Shown here: positions 12,985-21,479 of the stretch, one piece after another
Position numbering within the stretch: the first letter of the stretch is position 1
Layout of the letters: each line of letters starts with the position of its first letter
NCBI RefSeq assembly: GCF_016862995.1
Contig: NZ_BOOA01000028.1
Coordinates: 39,410 to 103,409 of the forward strand
From: Acrocarpospora phusangensis
GTDB lineage: Bacteria > Actinomycetota > Actinomycetes > Streptosporangiales > Streptosporangiaceae
DNA: 64,000 bases
Reading direction: 5' to 3'
Notes under the pieces: generated by a model
Told to the model about the DNA's origin: nothing
Seen by the model: the letters and a program-made list of their open reading frames with translations, nothing else
Database searches by the model: none
Program-made: the position numbers and the translations under genes

Positions 12985-14036
12985 TGGATGCCAACGAGTA
13001 CGCGCAGGCCGTACGGGACGCGCTCGCCGATCTGCCGGCGGCGGACCTGGAGGAGCTCGTCGAGGACCTGGACGACCACCTGGCCGAGGTGGCGGCGGAG
13101 TCGGACGTCCCGCTGGAGGAGCGGCTGGGGCCGCCGGAGGCGTACGCCGCGGAGCTGCGGGCCGCCTACGGGGGCAGGCCCGAACAGGAGGCCGCGACGG
13201 CCCGGCCGGGGCTGCGGGCCCGGGTGGGGTCCTGGGTGTCCGGGACGGCGGCTCGGGCGCACGCGCGGGCGTCGCGGTTCGTGCCGTACCGGCAGGCGGC
13301 GGGGTTCATGCCGGAGTTACGCCCGGCCTGGTGGGTCCTGCGGGGGTACGCGCTCGGGCTGCTGCTGGTGTCGATCTCGACGACGAGCACGCAGTTCGTG
13401 CCGGAGAGCATCGGCGCGTGGCTGTTCACGCTGGCGGCCGTCTGGGTGTCGGTGTGGGTCGGGCGGCGGGGTGGCGAGGGCCGCTGGCGGCGCACACTGC
13501 TGGTCGCGGCGAACGTGGTGGCCGGGGTCGCGGTGCTGGTGGGCATGGTGGCCGTGGCCGAGTGGAACGGCCGGGGGCCGGCCGAGTCGCGGGTGCAGAT
13601 GGTCGAGGTCGGCCTGGCGGGCAGCGGGGTCTACAACATCTATCCGTACGCGAAGGACGGGACTCCGCTGCGGAATGTGCGCCTCTACGACCAGGACGGC
13701 AGACCGATCACCCTGAATCCGGAGATGAACGGATATTTCATAGATCGTCAGTGCATGCAGGAGCCGGCGCCCGCCAACGAGTACCCGCTGCCGCTGACGT
13801 CCTTCACGGACGCGTACGCGGGGCCGCCGTTCCCGGCACCCACCTCGACGGTCTGCCCGGTGCCGGCACCAGGGCCCACGGCCGTGCCCACCGGCGCGCC
13901 CATCGTCCCCAGGGCGGTTCCCACCGGGCTCGACATGCCCGTACCCGCGACGCCGGAACCTACGGTGACCCCGACCCCGGCCCCAGCCCCGTCTCCTTCG
14001 CCGTCTCCTTCGCCGTCTCCTTCGCCGTCTCGTTGA
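12984..14036 (+). CDS. HAAS-domain membrane protein with Pro/Ser-rich tail
   Basis: 350 residues. N-terminal HAAS/DUF1700-like domain (about 1-65: YAQAVRDALADLPAADLEELVEDLDDHLAEVA), then three transmembrane helices near 117-136, 140-157 and 168-188, an extracytoplasmic region and a low-complexity tail of Ser-Pro dipeptides coded by a 12-base repeat. ATG 12984 shares its A with the PadR stop; GTG 12981 is equally possible. A TTA codon occurs at 13317-13319. The last 77 bases overlap the convergent P450 gene, and the repeat is translated on both strands. HAAS proteins are thought to act in PadR-linked membrane signalling. Confidence 0.78.
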   Translation: MDANEYAQAVRDALADLPAADLEELVEDLDDHLAEVAAESDVPLEERLGPPEAYAAELRAAYGGRPEQEAATARPGLRARVGSWVSGTAARAHARASRFVPYRQAAGFMPELRPAWWVLRGYALGLLLVSISTTSTQFVPESIGAWLFTLAAVWVSVWVGRRGGEGRWRRTLLVAANVVAGVAVLVGMVAVAEWNGRGPAESRVQMVEVGLAGSGVYNIYPYAKDGTPLRNVRLYDQDGRPITLNPEMNGYFIDRQCMQEPAPANEYPLPLTSFTDAYAGPPFPAPTSTVCPVPAPGPTAVPTGAPIVPRAVPTGLDMPVPATPEPTVTPTPAPAPSPSPSPSPSPSPSR

Positions 14037-15216
14037 GGCGGACCGGCAGGGTGAACAGGCCCCGCATGATCGCGCTCGGCCACCAGGTGAGCTCCTCCGG
14101 CGGGGTGGCCAGCGTGAGATCGGGGAAACGGCGGAGCAGGCTTCCGATCGCGGCCTCGCCTTCGATCTTGGCCAGGGCCGCGCCGATGCAGTAGTGCGGG
14201 CCGCGTCCGAACGCCAGATGCGGTTCGCCGATCCGGCCCGGCGTGAACGCGTCCGGGTCGGGGAAGACCGCCGGGTCCCGGTTGGCGGCCAGCAGGGCGA
14301 CCAGGATCGGTTCGCCGGGAAGCATCTCCTGGCCGCCGATCGTCACGGGCTCGGTGGGGAAACGCCAGGTCGCGTTCCGTACGGGGCCGTCGTAGCGGAG
14401 CATCTCGTCGATGACGTCCGGCAGCGACTCCGGATCGGCCCGTACGGCGGCCAACTGCTCCGGATGGCGCAGCAGGGCCAGCATGCCGTTGCCGATCAGG
14501 GCCACCGTGGTCTCGTGGCCTGCGATCAGCAGCAGGAACGCGGTCGAGGTCAGCTCGTCGGGGGTGATGTCCGGGCGCCGTACCAGCTCGGTCAGCAGGT
14601 CGTCGCCGGGATGGGTGCGCTTGCTCGCGACCAGGTCGGCCAGGAACAGCTCCAGCGCGTCGGTGGCCTTGCCGATCTCCTCCACCTCCGACGCGGCGGC
14701 CGAGTCGATCACCGAGGCGTGGCGGTGGAACGTGGCCCGGTCCGCCTCCGGCACCCCCAGCAGATCGCAGATGATCGCGATCGGCAGCGGGTACGCCAGG
14801 TCGGCGATCAGATCGACCTCGTCCTTCCCCGCCATCGCGGCCAGCAGCCCGTCGGTCAGCTCCTGGGCGCGCTCCCGCAGCCCCGCGATGCGCCGCGGCG
14901 TGAACGCGGCGCTGACCAGCCGCCGCAGCCGGGGATGGTCGGGCTGATCGGCGTTGATCATGTGCCGGGCCAGTGACGGCCGGTGGTCGAGCGGCAGCCC
15001 CAGGCTCGCGGCCCGCCACTCGGGCGACCCTCGCTCCGGATCCTTCGCCAGCGACGGATGCGTCAGCGCGGTCACCGCGTCCTCGTAACGGGTGACCAGC
15101 CAGGCCTCGCAGCCCGGCAGCGGGATCCGGGTCACCGGCGCGTTGCGCCGGAGCCAGTCATAGGCGGGGTACGGATCGGCGTCGAACGCGGGGCCGTACA
15201 TCGGGGGGATAGACAC
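13960..15216 (-). CDS. Cytochrome P450
   Basis: Haem monooxygenase needing ferredoxin electrons. 418 residues. I-helix [15 protein letters not shown], the ETLR-like helix K region [19 protein letters not shown], and the haem loop [19 protein letters not shown] with the thiolate Cys at residue 343; all class I bacterial P450 hallmarks. The C-terminus beyond about residue 393 is a non-homologous AKET repeat tail created by the 12-base repeat. No ferredoxin, reductase or obvious biosynthetic partner is adjacent, so the substrate is unknown. Start is GTG (15214-15216); [18 protein letters not shown] is also a plausible beginning five codons later. Confidence 0.93.
   Translation of the reverse strand: MSIPPMYGPAFDADPYPAYDWLRRNAPVTRIPLPGCEAWLVTRYEDAVTALTHPSLAKDPERGSPEWRAASLGLPLDHRPSLARHMINADQPDHPRLRRLVSAAFTPRRIAGLRERAQELTDGLLAAMAGKDEVDLIADLAYPLPIAIICDLLGVPEADRATFHRHASVIDSAAASEVEEIGKATDALELFLADLVASKRTHPGDDLLTELVRRPDITPDELTSTAFLLLIAGHETTVALIGNGMLALLRHPEQLAAVRADPESLPDVIDEMLRYDGPVRNATWRFPTEPVTIGGQEMLPGEPILVALLAANRDPAVFPDPDAFTPGRIGEPHLAFGRGPHYCIGAALAKIEGEAAIGSLLRRFPDLTLATPPEELTWWPSAIMRGLFTLPVRLNETAKETAKETAKETGLGPGSGSP
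13991..14026. repeat. 12-base tandem repeat shared by two convergent genes
   Basis: Three perfect copies of GTCTCCTTCGCC at 13991-14002, 14003-14014 and 14015-14026, followed by a degenerate fourth. On the plus strand they encode Ser-Pro repeats at the end of the HAAS protein; on the minus strand they encode Ala-Lys-Glu-Thr repeats at the end of the P450. Copy changes would lengthen both proteins in frame. Confidence 0.9.
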
Positions 15217-15273
15217 GCCGCATTCCTACCCAACTCCACGCTGACCGGATCACGCGGCTGGCACGCTGGGGTC

Positions 15274-16050
15274 ATGAGTTGCGTACCTCCGGGGACCGGT
15301 TGGCCCGATGATCCCGCCTCCGCGGATACGCCGGTCGCGCATGATCCGGCGGAGGTGGTGGAACTGGCGCGCGGGAGCCGTACCCTGGCGGAGCTGGTGG
15401 CGCGGGAGTCGGTCTGCCGGGCCTGTCCGCGGCTGGTGGAGTGGCGGGAGGAGGTCGCGGAGGTCAAGCGGCGGTCGTTCGCCGAGGAGACGTACTGGGG
15501 GCGGCCGGTCCCGGGGTGGGGGGACGACGATCCCCGGGTGCTGATCGTCGGGCTGGCTCCGGCGGCGCACGGGGGGAACCGCACCGGGCGGATCTTCACG
15601 GGGGATCGGAGCGGGGACTGGCTGTTCCGGGCGTTGCACCGGGTCGGGCTGGCCGCGCAGGAGACGAGCACGCACGCCGGGGACGGCCAGCGGCTGATCG
15701 GCGCCCGCGTGATCGCGACGGTCCGGTGCGCGCCGCCCGCCAACAAGCCCACGCCCGTGGAGCGGGACACCTGCGCGCCCTGGCTGGAGCGGGAGCTGGG
15801 GTTCACCCGGCCGAAAGTGATCGTGGCGCTGGGCGGGTTCGCGTGGCAGGCGATCTGGCCCGCGCTGCGGGCGGCGGGGTATCCGGTGCCGAGCCCGCGC
15901 CCGGCGTTCGGGCACGGCGTCGAGGTGCCCCTCGGGGACACGGTCCTGCTCGGCTGCTACCACCCGAGCCAGCAGAACACCTTCACCGGCCGGGTCACGG
16001 CCGAGATGCTGGAGACGATCTTCGCCAGGGCGCTCGAACTGAGCTCATGA
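15274..16050 (+). CDS. Uracil-DNA glycosylase, type 5-like (UdgB)
   Basis: Excises uracil or deaminated bases from DNA. 258 residues from ATG 15274. Iron-sulfur type: [15 protein letters not shown] supplies two clustered Cys, further Cys occur in [12 protein letters not shown] and DTCAPWL. The glycosylase motifs are [20 protein letters not shown] (motif 1, with Ala-Pro-Ala in place of Glu-Pro-Gly, as in family 5), [10 protein letters not shown] and the C-terminal [13 protein letters not shown]. It is divergent from the P450 gene (57-base gap) and overlaps the histidine kinase by 6 bases tail to tail. Confidence 0.88.
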   Translation: MSCVPPGTGWPDDPASADTPVAHDPAEVVELARGSRTLAELVARESVCRACPRLVEWREEVAEVKRRSFAEETYWGRPVPGWGDDDPRVLIVGLAPAAHGGNRTGRIFTGDRSGDWLFRALHRVGLAAQETSTHAGDGQRLIGARVIATVRCAPPANKPTPVERDTCAPWLERELGFTRPKVIVALGGFAWQAIWPALRAAGYPVPSPRPAFGHGVEVPLGDTVLLGCYHPSQQNTFTGRVTAEMLETIFARALELSS

Positions 16051-17250
16051 CAGGCGCAGGGTGGCGATCGCGCCGCCGTCGGGGGCGTTGCGGAAGGTCA
16101 GGTCCGCGCCGATCACCCGGGCTTGTCCGGTGGCGATGGTCAGACCCAGGCCGTGCCCGTGGCCGCGTTCAGCCGCGTTGGTGCGGAACCTTTGCGGACC
16201 ATTTGTGAGCAGGAATTCGGGGAATCCGGGCCCGTGGTCGCGCACGGCGATCGTGGTGCCGGTCACGGTGATCTCGACCGGCGGGCGGCCGTGGCGGTGG
16301 GCGTTGACGACCAGGTTGGCGATGATCCGGTCCAGCCGGCGCGGATCGGTACGGACGACCGGAGCGCCGGTCACCGTGAGATCCGCCTGAAGTCCCGTCC
16401 GGCGTACGGAATCCTCGACCACCTGGTCCAACGGCACCGCGGCGGTTTCGGCGCGCTCCGCGCCCGCGTCCAGGCGGGAGATCTCCAGGAGGTTCTCCAC
16501 GAGGGTTCGCAGCACCCGCACTCGGTCCCGTACCAGGTCGGACGCCTCGCCCTCCGGCAGTAGTTCGGCGGCGGTGACCAGGCCGGTCAGCGGCGTACGC
16601 AGCTCGTGGGCGACGTCGGCGGTGAAACGCTGCTCGCTGACCAGCCGCTGTTGCAGGGCGCCCGCCATCGAGTCGACGGCCACCGAGATCTCGGTGATCT
16701 CGTCACCCGGCCGGCCTCGGGGGAGGATGCGGGCGTCCAGGTCGCCGGCCGCGATGCGCCGCGCCGTCCCGGCCACCCGCCGCAGCCTCCGGTTGGGCAG
16801 TTCGGCGGCCAGCGCGGCCAGCGGCACGATCACGGCGAGGACGGCCAGCGAGGCCTTGACGATGCTGCGGTCCAGCGCCGACAGGCTGCGCACCTCGGAA
16901 CCCATGTCGACCTGGACGGCGAAGACCCCGTCGTTCAGCGGCTGGGCCGCCCACATCCACGGGATCTCCGGGCGGCGTTTGTCGTAGTAGGTGCTGGCCT
17001 GTCCCGTGAGGCGTACCTGCGCGAGAAGCTGGTGCGGGATCACCCCCGGATCCTGTTCCGCCGTCGTCTCGCCGGTGAGGCGGTAACGATCCACCTCGGT
17101 CCACAGAGCGGTCAGGGCCCGGCCCTCGCCGTCGCTGATCGAACGCTGGTAGGTGCTCCGATGGACCAGCAACCCGACGGCCAGGGTCACCGCGCAGGCG
17201 GCGAGGGCCACCAGGACGGCGATCTGCCAGCGCAGCGAACGCCAGTTCAT
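16045..17250 (-). CDS. Two-component sensor histidine kinase (HAMP/HisKA type)
   Basis: 401 residues. Two transmembrane helices (about 8-27 and 130-155) flank an extracytoplasmic sensor of about 100 residues; then a HAMP linker ([16 protein letters not shown]), the phospho-acceptor H-box [18 protein letters not shown]-box [10 protein letters not shown], and G-boxes VRDHGPGFP and GHGLGLTIA. It partners the adjacent response regulator one base upstream. The pair resembles CseC/CseB envelope-stress systems of Streptomyces from memory, but there is no SigE-CseA pair beside it, so the name is withheld. Confidence 0.9.
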   Translation of the reverse strand: MNWRSLRWQIAVLVALAACAVTLAVGLLVHRSTYQRSISDGEGRALTALWTEVDRYRLTGETTAEQDPGVIPHQLLAQVRLTGQASTYYDKRRPEIPWMWAAQPLNDGVFAVQVDMGSEVRSLSALDRSIVKASLAVLAVIVPLAALAAELPNRRLRRVAGTARRIAAGDLDARILPRGRPGDEITEISVAVDSMAGALQQRLVSEQRFTADVAHELRTPLTGLVTAAELLPEGEASDLVRDRVRVLRTLVENLLEISRLDAGAERAETAAVPLDQVVEDSVRRTGLQADLTVTGAPVVRTDPRRLDRIIANLVVNAHRHGRPPVEITVTGTTIAVRDHGPGFPEFLLTNGPQRFRTNAAERGHGHGLGLTIATGQARVIGADLTFRNAPDGGAIATLRLS

Positions 17251-17251
17251 G

Positions 17252-17929
17252 TCAGCGCTTCAACTTGTAGCCGAAGCCGCGGACCGTCTCGATGCGATCG
17301 GGTCCGATCTTCTTGCGCAGGCGCTGCACGCAGAGGTCGACCACACGGCTGTCGCCGTCCCAGCCGTAGTCCCAGACGTCGCGCAGCAGCGCCTGGCGGT
17401 CCAGCACGATGCCCGGCTGGGCGGCGAACTCCAGGAGCAGCCGCAGTTCGGTGGGGGTCAGCGCGATCAGGTCATCCGCTCGGCGTACCTCCAGGGCTTG
17501 GGGGTCGATGGACAGGTCACCGAAGATCAGCGCGCTGGGCTGAGGCGTCGGCGTGAAGGAGGCACGGCGCAGGAGGGAGCGCATTCTGGCCACGAGGATG
17601 GCGGTGTCGACCGGTTTGACGATGTAGTCGTCGGCGCCGGCCTCCAGACCGGAGACGACGTCCAGCGCGTCCCCCCGGGCGGACATCATCAGGATCGGCA
17701 CCTGGCTGAACTCCCTGATCCTGCGGCACAGGCCGATGCCGTCGAGGAGGGGCAGCATCACGTCCAGCAGGAGCAGGCCGGGCGGGCGGGATCGGAAGAG
17801 CTCCAGGCCGGTGAGGCCGTCCGCGGCGGTGGAGATCGTGTAGCCGTAGCGCTCCAGCGCCATGGCGAGCGCCCTGCGGATCACCTCGTCGTCCTCGACG
17901 AGCAGCACCGACGCGTGGTTATCCGACAT
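17252..17929 (-). CDS. OmpR-family response regulator
   Basis: 225 residues. Receiver domain with acidic pocket VEDDE, phospho-acceptor Asp56 in LLLLDVMLPLLDG, Thr/Ser switch MMSARG and Lys105 in DDYIVKPVDT; winged-helix DNA-binding domain with LTPTELRLLLEFAAQPG, RDVWDYGWDGDSRVVDLCV and VRGFGYKL at the C-terminus. It precedes its kinase by one base. A perfect 11-base direct repeat lies in the divergent promoter region upstream, the kind of site OmpR-type regulators bind, so it may regulate itself and the acyltransferase. Confidence 0.93.
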   Translation of the reverse strand: MSDNHASVLLVEDDEVIRRALAMALERYGYTISTAADGLTGLELFRSRPPGLLLLDVMLPLLDGIGLCRRIREFSQVPILMMSARGDALDVVSGLEAGADDYIVKPVDTAILVARMRSLLRRASFTPTPQPSALIFGDLSIDPQALEVRRADDLIALTPTELRLLLEFAAQPGIVLDRQALLRDVWDYGWDGDSRVVDLCVQRLRKKIGPDRIETVRGFGYKLKR

Positions 17930-17992
17930 TCATCCTCAAACGGTGTATTTGGTCCACTGGCGAAGATATCCGGACTCCTCTGGTGGGCGGTC

Positions 17993-18014
17993 GCTGATAC
18001 AGGGCTGATACAGG
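17993..18014. promoter_or_regulatory. Tandem 11-base direct repeat, candidate response-regulator site
   Basis: Two perfect abutting copies of GCTGATACAGG at 17993-18003 and 18004-18014, with a further GATACAC at 18027-18033 (in GTGGATACACGG). An 11-base period puts both half-sites on the same helix face, as OmpR/PhoB-type dimers prefer. Located between the divergent regulator and acyltransferase genes. Confidence 0.45.
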
Positions 18015-18116
18015 ACCGAGCGGGCGTGGATACACGGTCACCGCGGAACGGACATCCGCGCGGCGCAGGGTGGCGGGGCGCGCCGACGTGGCGTGCCGAA
18101 CCCTGGAGGTGCTGCC

Positions 18117-19175
18117 GTGAGTCCAGCCCGGCTTCCCTGGGCCGACACCGCCAAAGGCGGGTGCATCCTGCTCGTCGTGCTCTGGCATGTGGTCGTGAAG
18201 CACTATTTGCTGATCGACTGGCCGTCGCCGGTTCCCGGGGTCTGGGGAACGCTGACCGAGCAGCTGGTGCCTCTGCGCATGCCGCTGTTCTTCACCATCT
18301 CCGGCATGTTCGCGGCCGGTGCGGTGGGGCGTCCCTGGCGGGTGCTGACCCGCTCGAAAATCGCGAAATTCTTCTATCTGTACGCACTGTGGTTGCTGAT
18401 CCACACGGCTCTGCTGGCGCTGGTTCCCGGGTTCGACACGGCTCGGGCGGATGATCTCGGGGAGCTCCTGGCGCAGCTGACGGTCACGCCGAGCAATCTC
18501 TGGTATCTGCAGGCGCTCGCCCTGTACTTCGCCGTCGCGAAGGCGGTCCGGCGGGTGCCGGTGGGGCTGGTCCTGGGGGTGGCCTTCGTGTTGTCGGCGA
18601 TCGCGTCCGCGGGGTTGCTGGAGGTGCCGGGTAACCGGGGCGGTGTGTACCAGAATCTGTTCTTCTTCCTGGCCGGGCTGTACTTCCGGCCGTGGATCGA
18701 GCGGATGGCGGCGAGCGCGACCTGGGCGCGGCTGGGTGTCGTCGGTGCCGGGTACGCCGGGGTTCTCGCGGTGACGGCGGTCACGGGCGCGCGGGATCTG
18801 TTCGGGGTGTGGCCGGCGGTCTGCGTCGTCGCGACGGCTCTGGGGGTGACGGCAGCCGCGCTGATCAGCCGATGGGGTGCCGTGGGAGGTGCGCTGGCGA
18901 GGCTCGGGCGGGCCACGTTGCCGGTCTACATCATGCACATGCCGTTGCTGGCGTTGTCGCATCTGGCGTTGGTCGGGCCGCTCTCGGCCGACCTGGACGG
19001 CAGGCTGCGGGTGGTGCTCGCCGTCGCGGAACCGGTGGTGCTGAGCGCCCTTCTGGTGTGGGTCTGCCTGAGGTCGCACCGAGCGCTGCCGGCGGCCGGG
19101 GGAGGGTGGCTGTTCGATCTGCCCGCGTGGAGATCGGCCAGGCGGGCCCGGACGGGCGTGCCGGACCGCTTGTGA
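18117..19175 (+). CDS. Acyltransferase-family integral membrane protein
   Basis: 352 residues from GTG 18117, chosen because GGAGG lies at 18105-18109; the longer frame from 18093 would place its start before that site. The protein has about ten hydrophobic helices and opens with WADTAKGGCILLVVLWHVVVKHY, the acyltransferase-3/OpgC-type beginning with the catalytic-site His after the first helix, then RMPLFFTISGMFAA. Such proteins O-acylate surface sugars, lipids or antibiotics. The acceptor is unknown. It is divergent from the two-component genes, which may control it. Its stop overlaps the first Rex-like operator of the next gene. Confidence 0.82.
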   Translation: MSPARLPWADTAKGGCILLVVLWHVVVKHYLLIDWPSPVPGVWGTLTEQLVPLRMPLFFTISGMFAAGAVGRPWRVLTRSKIAKFFYLYALWLLIHTALLALVPGFDTARADDLGELLAQLTVTPSNLWYLQALALYFAVAKAVRRVPVGLVLGVAFVLSAIASAGLLEVPGNRGGVYQNLFFFLAGLYFRPWIERMAASATWARLGVVGAGYAGVLAVTAVTGARDLFGVWPAVCVVATALGVTAAALISRWGAVGGALARLGRATLPVYIMHMPLLALSHLALVGPLSADLDGRLRVVLAVAEPVVLSALLVWVCLRSHRALPAAGGGWLFDLPAWRSARRARTGVPDRL

Positions 19176-19187
19176 ATCGTTTCACGA
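19170..19187. promoter_or_regulatory. Rex-type operator, upstream copy
   Basis: TTGTGAATCGTTTCACGA: half-sites TGTGAA and TTCACG around 4 bases, one mismatch from the actinobacterial Rex consensus (TGTGAA-N4-TTCACA). It covers the stop codon of the acyltransferase gene. A weaker third match (TGTGAA-GTCC-GTCACG, 19189-19204) follows directly. Confidence 0.55.
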
Positions 19188-19291
19188 GTGTGAAGTCCGT
19201 CACGCCACGAAAAATCAGTCGATCTTCGCCCAAGAAACCGCAGGCTGGCGTGCTGCTTCCGGAAATGTCGCCTATGTTGCGAGGAGGGCGA

Positions 19292-19319
19292 TTGGTGTGG
19301 ATCGCCGGGATGACATAAG
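19292..19319 (+). promoter_or_regulatory. Putative promoter of the NADH dehydrogenase gene
   Basis: TTGGTG at 19292-19297 and CATAAG at 19314-19319 are separated by 16 bases and lie directly before the perfect Rex-type palindrome, so a bound repressor would cover the start point. The hexamers are only moderate matches. Confidence 0.4.
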
Positions 19320-19339
19320 CTTGTGAATGCTTTCACAAG
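19320..19339. promoter_or_regulatory. Rex-type operator overlapping the ndh start region
   Basis: CTTGTGAATGCTTTCACAAG is a perfect 8+8 inverted repeat with a 4-base centre and contains the exact Rex half-sites TGTGAA and TTCACA. Rex is the NAD(H)-sensing repressor of respiratory genes in actinobacteria; the placement just downstream of a plausible promoter fits repression at low NADH. Confidence 0.75.
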
Positions 19340-19358
19340 CAAGCGAAGGGCACCTGTG

Positions 19359-20684
19359 GTGAACCTCAAGTCGAAGCACATCCTCATCGTCGGCGGCGGA
19401 TATGTCGGCATGTACACCGCCCTGCGCCTCCAGCGCACGCTCCGCCGCGAACTCCGTTCCGGCCAGGTCCGCATCACCGTCATCAACCCGCAGTCGTACA
19501 TGACCTACCAGCCGTTCCTGCCGGAGGCCGCGGCCGGCAACATCTCCCCGCGTCACGTGGTCGTCCCGCTGCGCCGGGTGCTGCCGAAGGCCCGCATCCT
19601 CAACGGCCGGGTCTCCAAGGTGCACCACGGCCACAAGTCGGTCACCTTCGAACCGCTGGTGGGCAGCCCCCGCGAGATCGAGTACGACATCCTCGTGATG
19701 GCCGCGGGCTCGGTCTCCCGTACGCTCCCGATCCCCGGCCTGGCCGACGCCGCCATCGGCTTCAAGACCATCGCCGAGTCGATCACCCTGCGCAACCGCG
19801 TCCTGGGCCTGCTCGACCGCGCCGAGTCCAGCGACGACCCCGAGGTGCGGCGCCGCGCGCTCACCTTCGTGGTGGTCGGCGGCGGTTACGCCGGCATCGA
19901 GGCGCTCGCCGAGCTGGAGGACATGACCGAGGACTCGATCAAGTACTACCCGACGATCAAGCGTGAGGACCTGCGCTGGGTGCTGATCGAGGCCAGCGGC
20001 CGCATCCTGCCCGAGGTCGGGCCCGAGATGGGCGAGTGGACGGTGGAGGAACTCCGCCGGCGCGGCATCGAACTGAAGATGAACACCTTCCTGGAGTCCT
20101 GCGTCGGTGGCCTGGTCAAGACCTCCGACGGCGACGAGTTCGAGTCCGCCACCATCGTCTGGACGGCCGGCGTCAAGCCGTCCCAGATCGTCAACTCCGG
20201 CGACCTGCCGCTGGACGAGCGCGGCCGCATCAAGACCACCACCCGCCTGACCATCACGGGCGTCAAGGACGCCTTCGCCGCGGGCGACGTGGCCGGCGTC
20301 CCCGACGTCACCAAGGCCGGCGAATACTGCGCCCCCAACGCCCAGCACGCCGTACGGCAGGCCAAGGTCCTGGCCGACAACATCACCGCCCACCTCCACG
20401 GCCGTCCCCTGCGGGACTACCGCCACCGGTACGCGGGCTCGGTCGCCGGTCTCGGTCTCTACCAGGGCGTCGCCAACGTTTACGGGGTAAAGCTTCGCGG
20501 TTTCCCTGCGTGGTTCATGCACCGCACGTACCATCTGTCCAGGGTGCCGACGACGAACCGCAAGGTCCGCGTGGTCGCCGACTGGACACTGTCGCTGTTC
20601 TTCAAGCGGGAGACCATCTCCCTGGGTTCCATCGAGAACCCGCGCCAGGAGTTCAAGGCCGCGGCCGCCGGCCAGAAGCGCTGA
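19359..20684 (+). CDS. ndh: Type II NADH dehydrogenase (NAD(P)/FAD-dependent oxidoreductase)
   Basis: Membrane-associated non-proton-pumping NADH:quinone oxidoreductase. About 441 residues from GTG 19359; the longer frame starts at GTG 19323 inside the operator palindrome, so the later start is preferred. FAD-binding ILIVGGGYVGMYTALRLQRTL at the N-terminus, ATG-type motif VMAAGSVSRTLPIPGLADAA, second nucleotide motif FVVVGGGYAGIEALAELEDM for NADH, and FAADVAG-like DAFAAGDVAGVP near 305-316 that contacts FAD. The tail (KRETISLGSIENPRQEF) is amphipathic, suiting peripheral membrane binding. Two Rex-type operators upstream make redox control likely. Confidence 0.9.
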   Translation: MNLKSKHILIVGGGYVGMYTALRLQRTLRRELRSGQVRITVINPQSYMTYQPFLPEAAAGNISPRHVVVPLRRVLPKARILNGRVSKVHHGHKSVTFEPLVGSPREIEYDILVMAAGSVSRTLPIPGLADAAIGFKTIAESITLRNRVLGLLDRAESSDDPEVRRRALTFVVVGGGYAGIEALAELEDMTEDSIKYYPTIKREDLRWVLIEASGRILPEVGPEMGEWTVEELRRRGIELKMNTFLESCVGGLVKTSDGDEFESATIVWTAGVKPSQIVNSGDLPLDERGRIKTTTRLTITGVKDAFAAGDVAGVPDVTKAGEYCAPNAQHAVRQAKVLADNITAHLHGRPLRDYRHRYAGSVAGLGLYQGVANVYGVKLRGFPAWFMHRTYHLSRVPTTNRKVRVVADWTLSLFFKRETISLGSIENPRQEFKAAAAGQKR

Positions 20685-21269
20685 CCCGGCACCCTCAGGG
20701 CACGACCGACGGATCCCCCTCCTCGGGCGTCGTGCATGGATTCCGCATGCACGCACGCGAGGGGAAACAGCCATGGGTCACCACGAATCACCCACACCCC
20801 CCACCCTGCGACACCCGGCCTCCGCCGGGGCGAGGCGCCCAAGCGCCGTCCCCAGCCACCTGGGGAACAACCAACGAGTTTCCCGGGGGGCGGCTGCTCC
20901 GCGGCGCGCCAGTTTTCGATACGTTTTGACCGTGCATCGCCCTGGCCGACCTGAGATCGCCCCGTGAACCTGTCCCCCGCCCCTCAGCCCCCCGCTCCCT
21001 CGCCCGGCACCCCCCATCGAGCGAGCCCCCGTCCGCATGCCCACCCCTTCCCAGCGGCCACCCTGCCCCAGGGGCTTTCATCCCTTTCATGGCGGTTACG
21101 CACAGTTCACGAAGACTAGTGAGAAATCACCTCACGCCGACCCCTTCCCATGCCCCTCCAAGACGGCATATTTCTCGACAGGGCAGCCGATTCGCGTGCC
21201 CGAGATGCTGTCTAGAGGGAGTACTTGCGGCGTAAAGTCTCACCAGTTACAGATGTGCGCTCCGTGACG
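20685..21269. other. Gene-poor spacer of about 600 bases
   Basis: No convincing gene. It holds an 8-bp inverted repeat (CGTGCATG at 20731-20738 with CATGCACG at 20746-20753, 7-base loop) about 45 bases after ndh that may stop transcription, although no T-run follows. A 64-codon frame at 20773 has a fair GAGGGG ribosome site but composition like its surroundings and no recognisable sequence. The stretch 20940-21090 is C-rich and repeat-like. The last 60 bases hold the tRNA promoter. Confidence 0.5.
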
Positions 21270-21275
21270 TATGAT
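21247..21275 (+). promoter_or_regulatory. Putative promoter of the tRNA gene
   Basis: TTACAG at 21247-21252 and TATGAT at 21270-21275 are 17 bases apart; the second matches the consensus -10 box at five of six positions. Initiation seven bases after it would fall at or next to the mature tRNA 5' end (21282). Confidence 0.5.
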
Positions 21276-21281
21276 CGCGGC

Positions 21282-21354
21282 GCCCCCGTAGCCCAATGGC
21301 AGAGGCAAGCCCCTTAAAAGGGCTGTGTTGCGGGTTCGACTCCCGCCGGGGGCA
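21282..21354 (+). tRNA. Class I tRNA with anticodon UAA (Leu-type anticodon)
   Basis: A full 73-base cloverleaf folds by eye: acceptor 21282-21288 with 21347-21353 (seven pairs), T8 A9, D-arm 21291-21306 (three pairs and a C-A mismatch, GG in the loop), anticodon stem 21308-21312 with 21320-21324, loop CTTAAAA, variable loop of only five bases (21325-21329), T-arm 21330-21346 with TTCGACT, discriminator A at 21354. CCA is not encoded. The anticodon at 21315-21317 is TAA, reading the UUA codon. Normal leucine tRNAs are class II with a long variable arm, so the charging identity is uncertain. A promoter and a strong terminator flank it. Confidence 0.8.
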
Positions 21355-21376
21355 CTCTCCGTGACCACCCAAAAAC

Positions 21377-21415
21377 AGCCTGTGACCTGGCATTGTTCCG
21401 GTCACAGGCTTCTTG
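21377..21415 (+). terminator. Terminator after the tRNA
   Basis: Perfect 11-bp stem AGCCTGTGACC (21377-21387) with its complement (21400-21410) and a 12-base loop, preceded by an A-run and followed by TCTT. It lies 23 bases after the tRNA. Confidence 0.75.
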
Positions 21416-21479
21416 CTGTCGCATCCGGTTGTGTACGGCGAAGAGCGCCGTTCTGCGGCTGCGAGGCACTTCGCGTAGA

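Noticed and set aside
13991..14026. Short tandem repeats as a CRISPR array
   Set aside because: Units are 12 bases with no spacers. The other repeat arrays in the window (18, 27 and 36 bases) also have no spacers and sit inside genes.
17252..17929. Naming the two-component pair CseB/CseC
   Set aside because: The likeness is from memory and the SigE/CseA genes that define that system are not adjacent.
20731..20753. Hairpin after ndh as a terminator
   Set aside because: Eight-base stem but no T-run after it, so it was described only inside the spacer entry.
20773..20967. 64-codon frame after ndh with a GAGGGG site
   Set aside because: Pro/Arg/Ser-rich with no recognisable motif, and codon use looks like the non-coding C-rich spacer. 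Could be real but unsupported.
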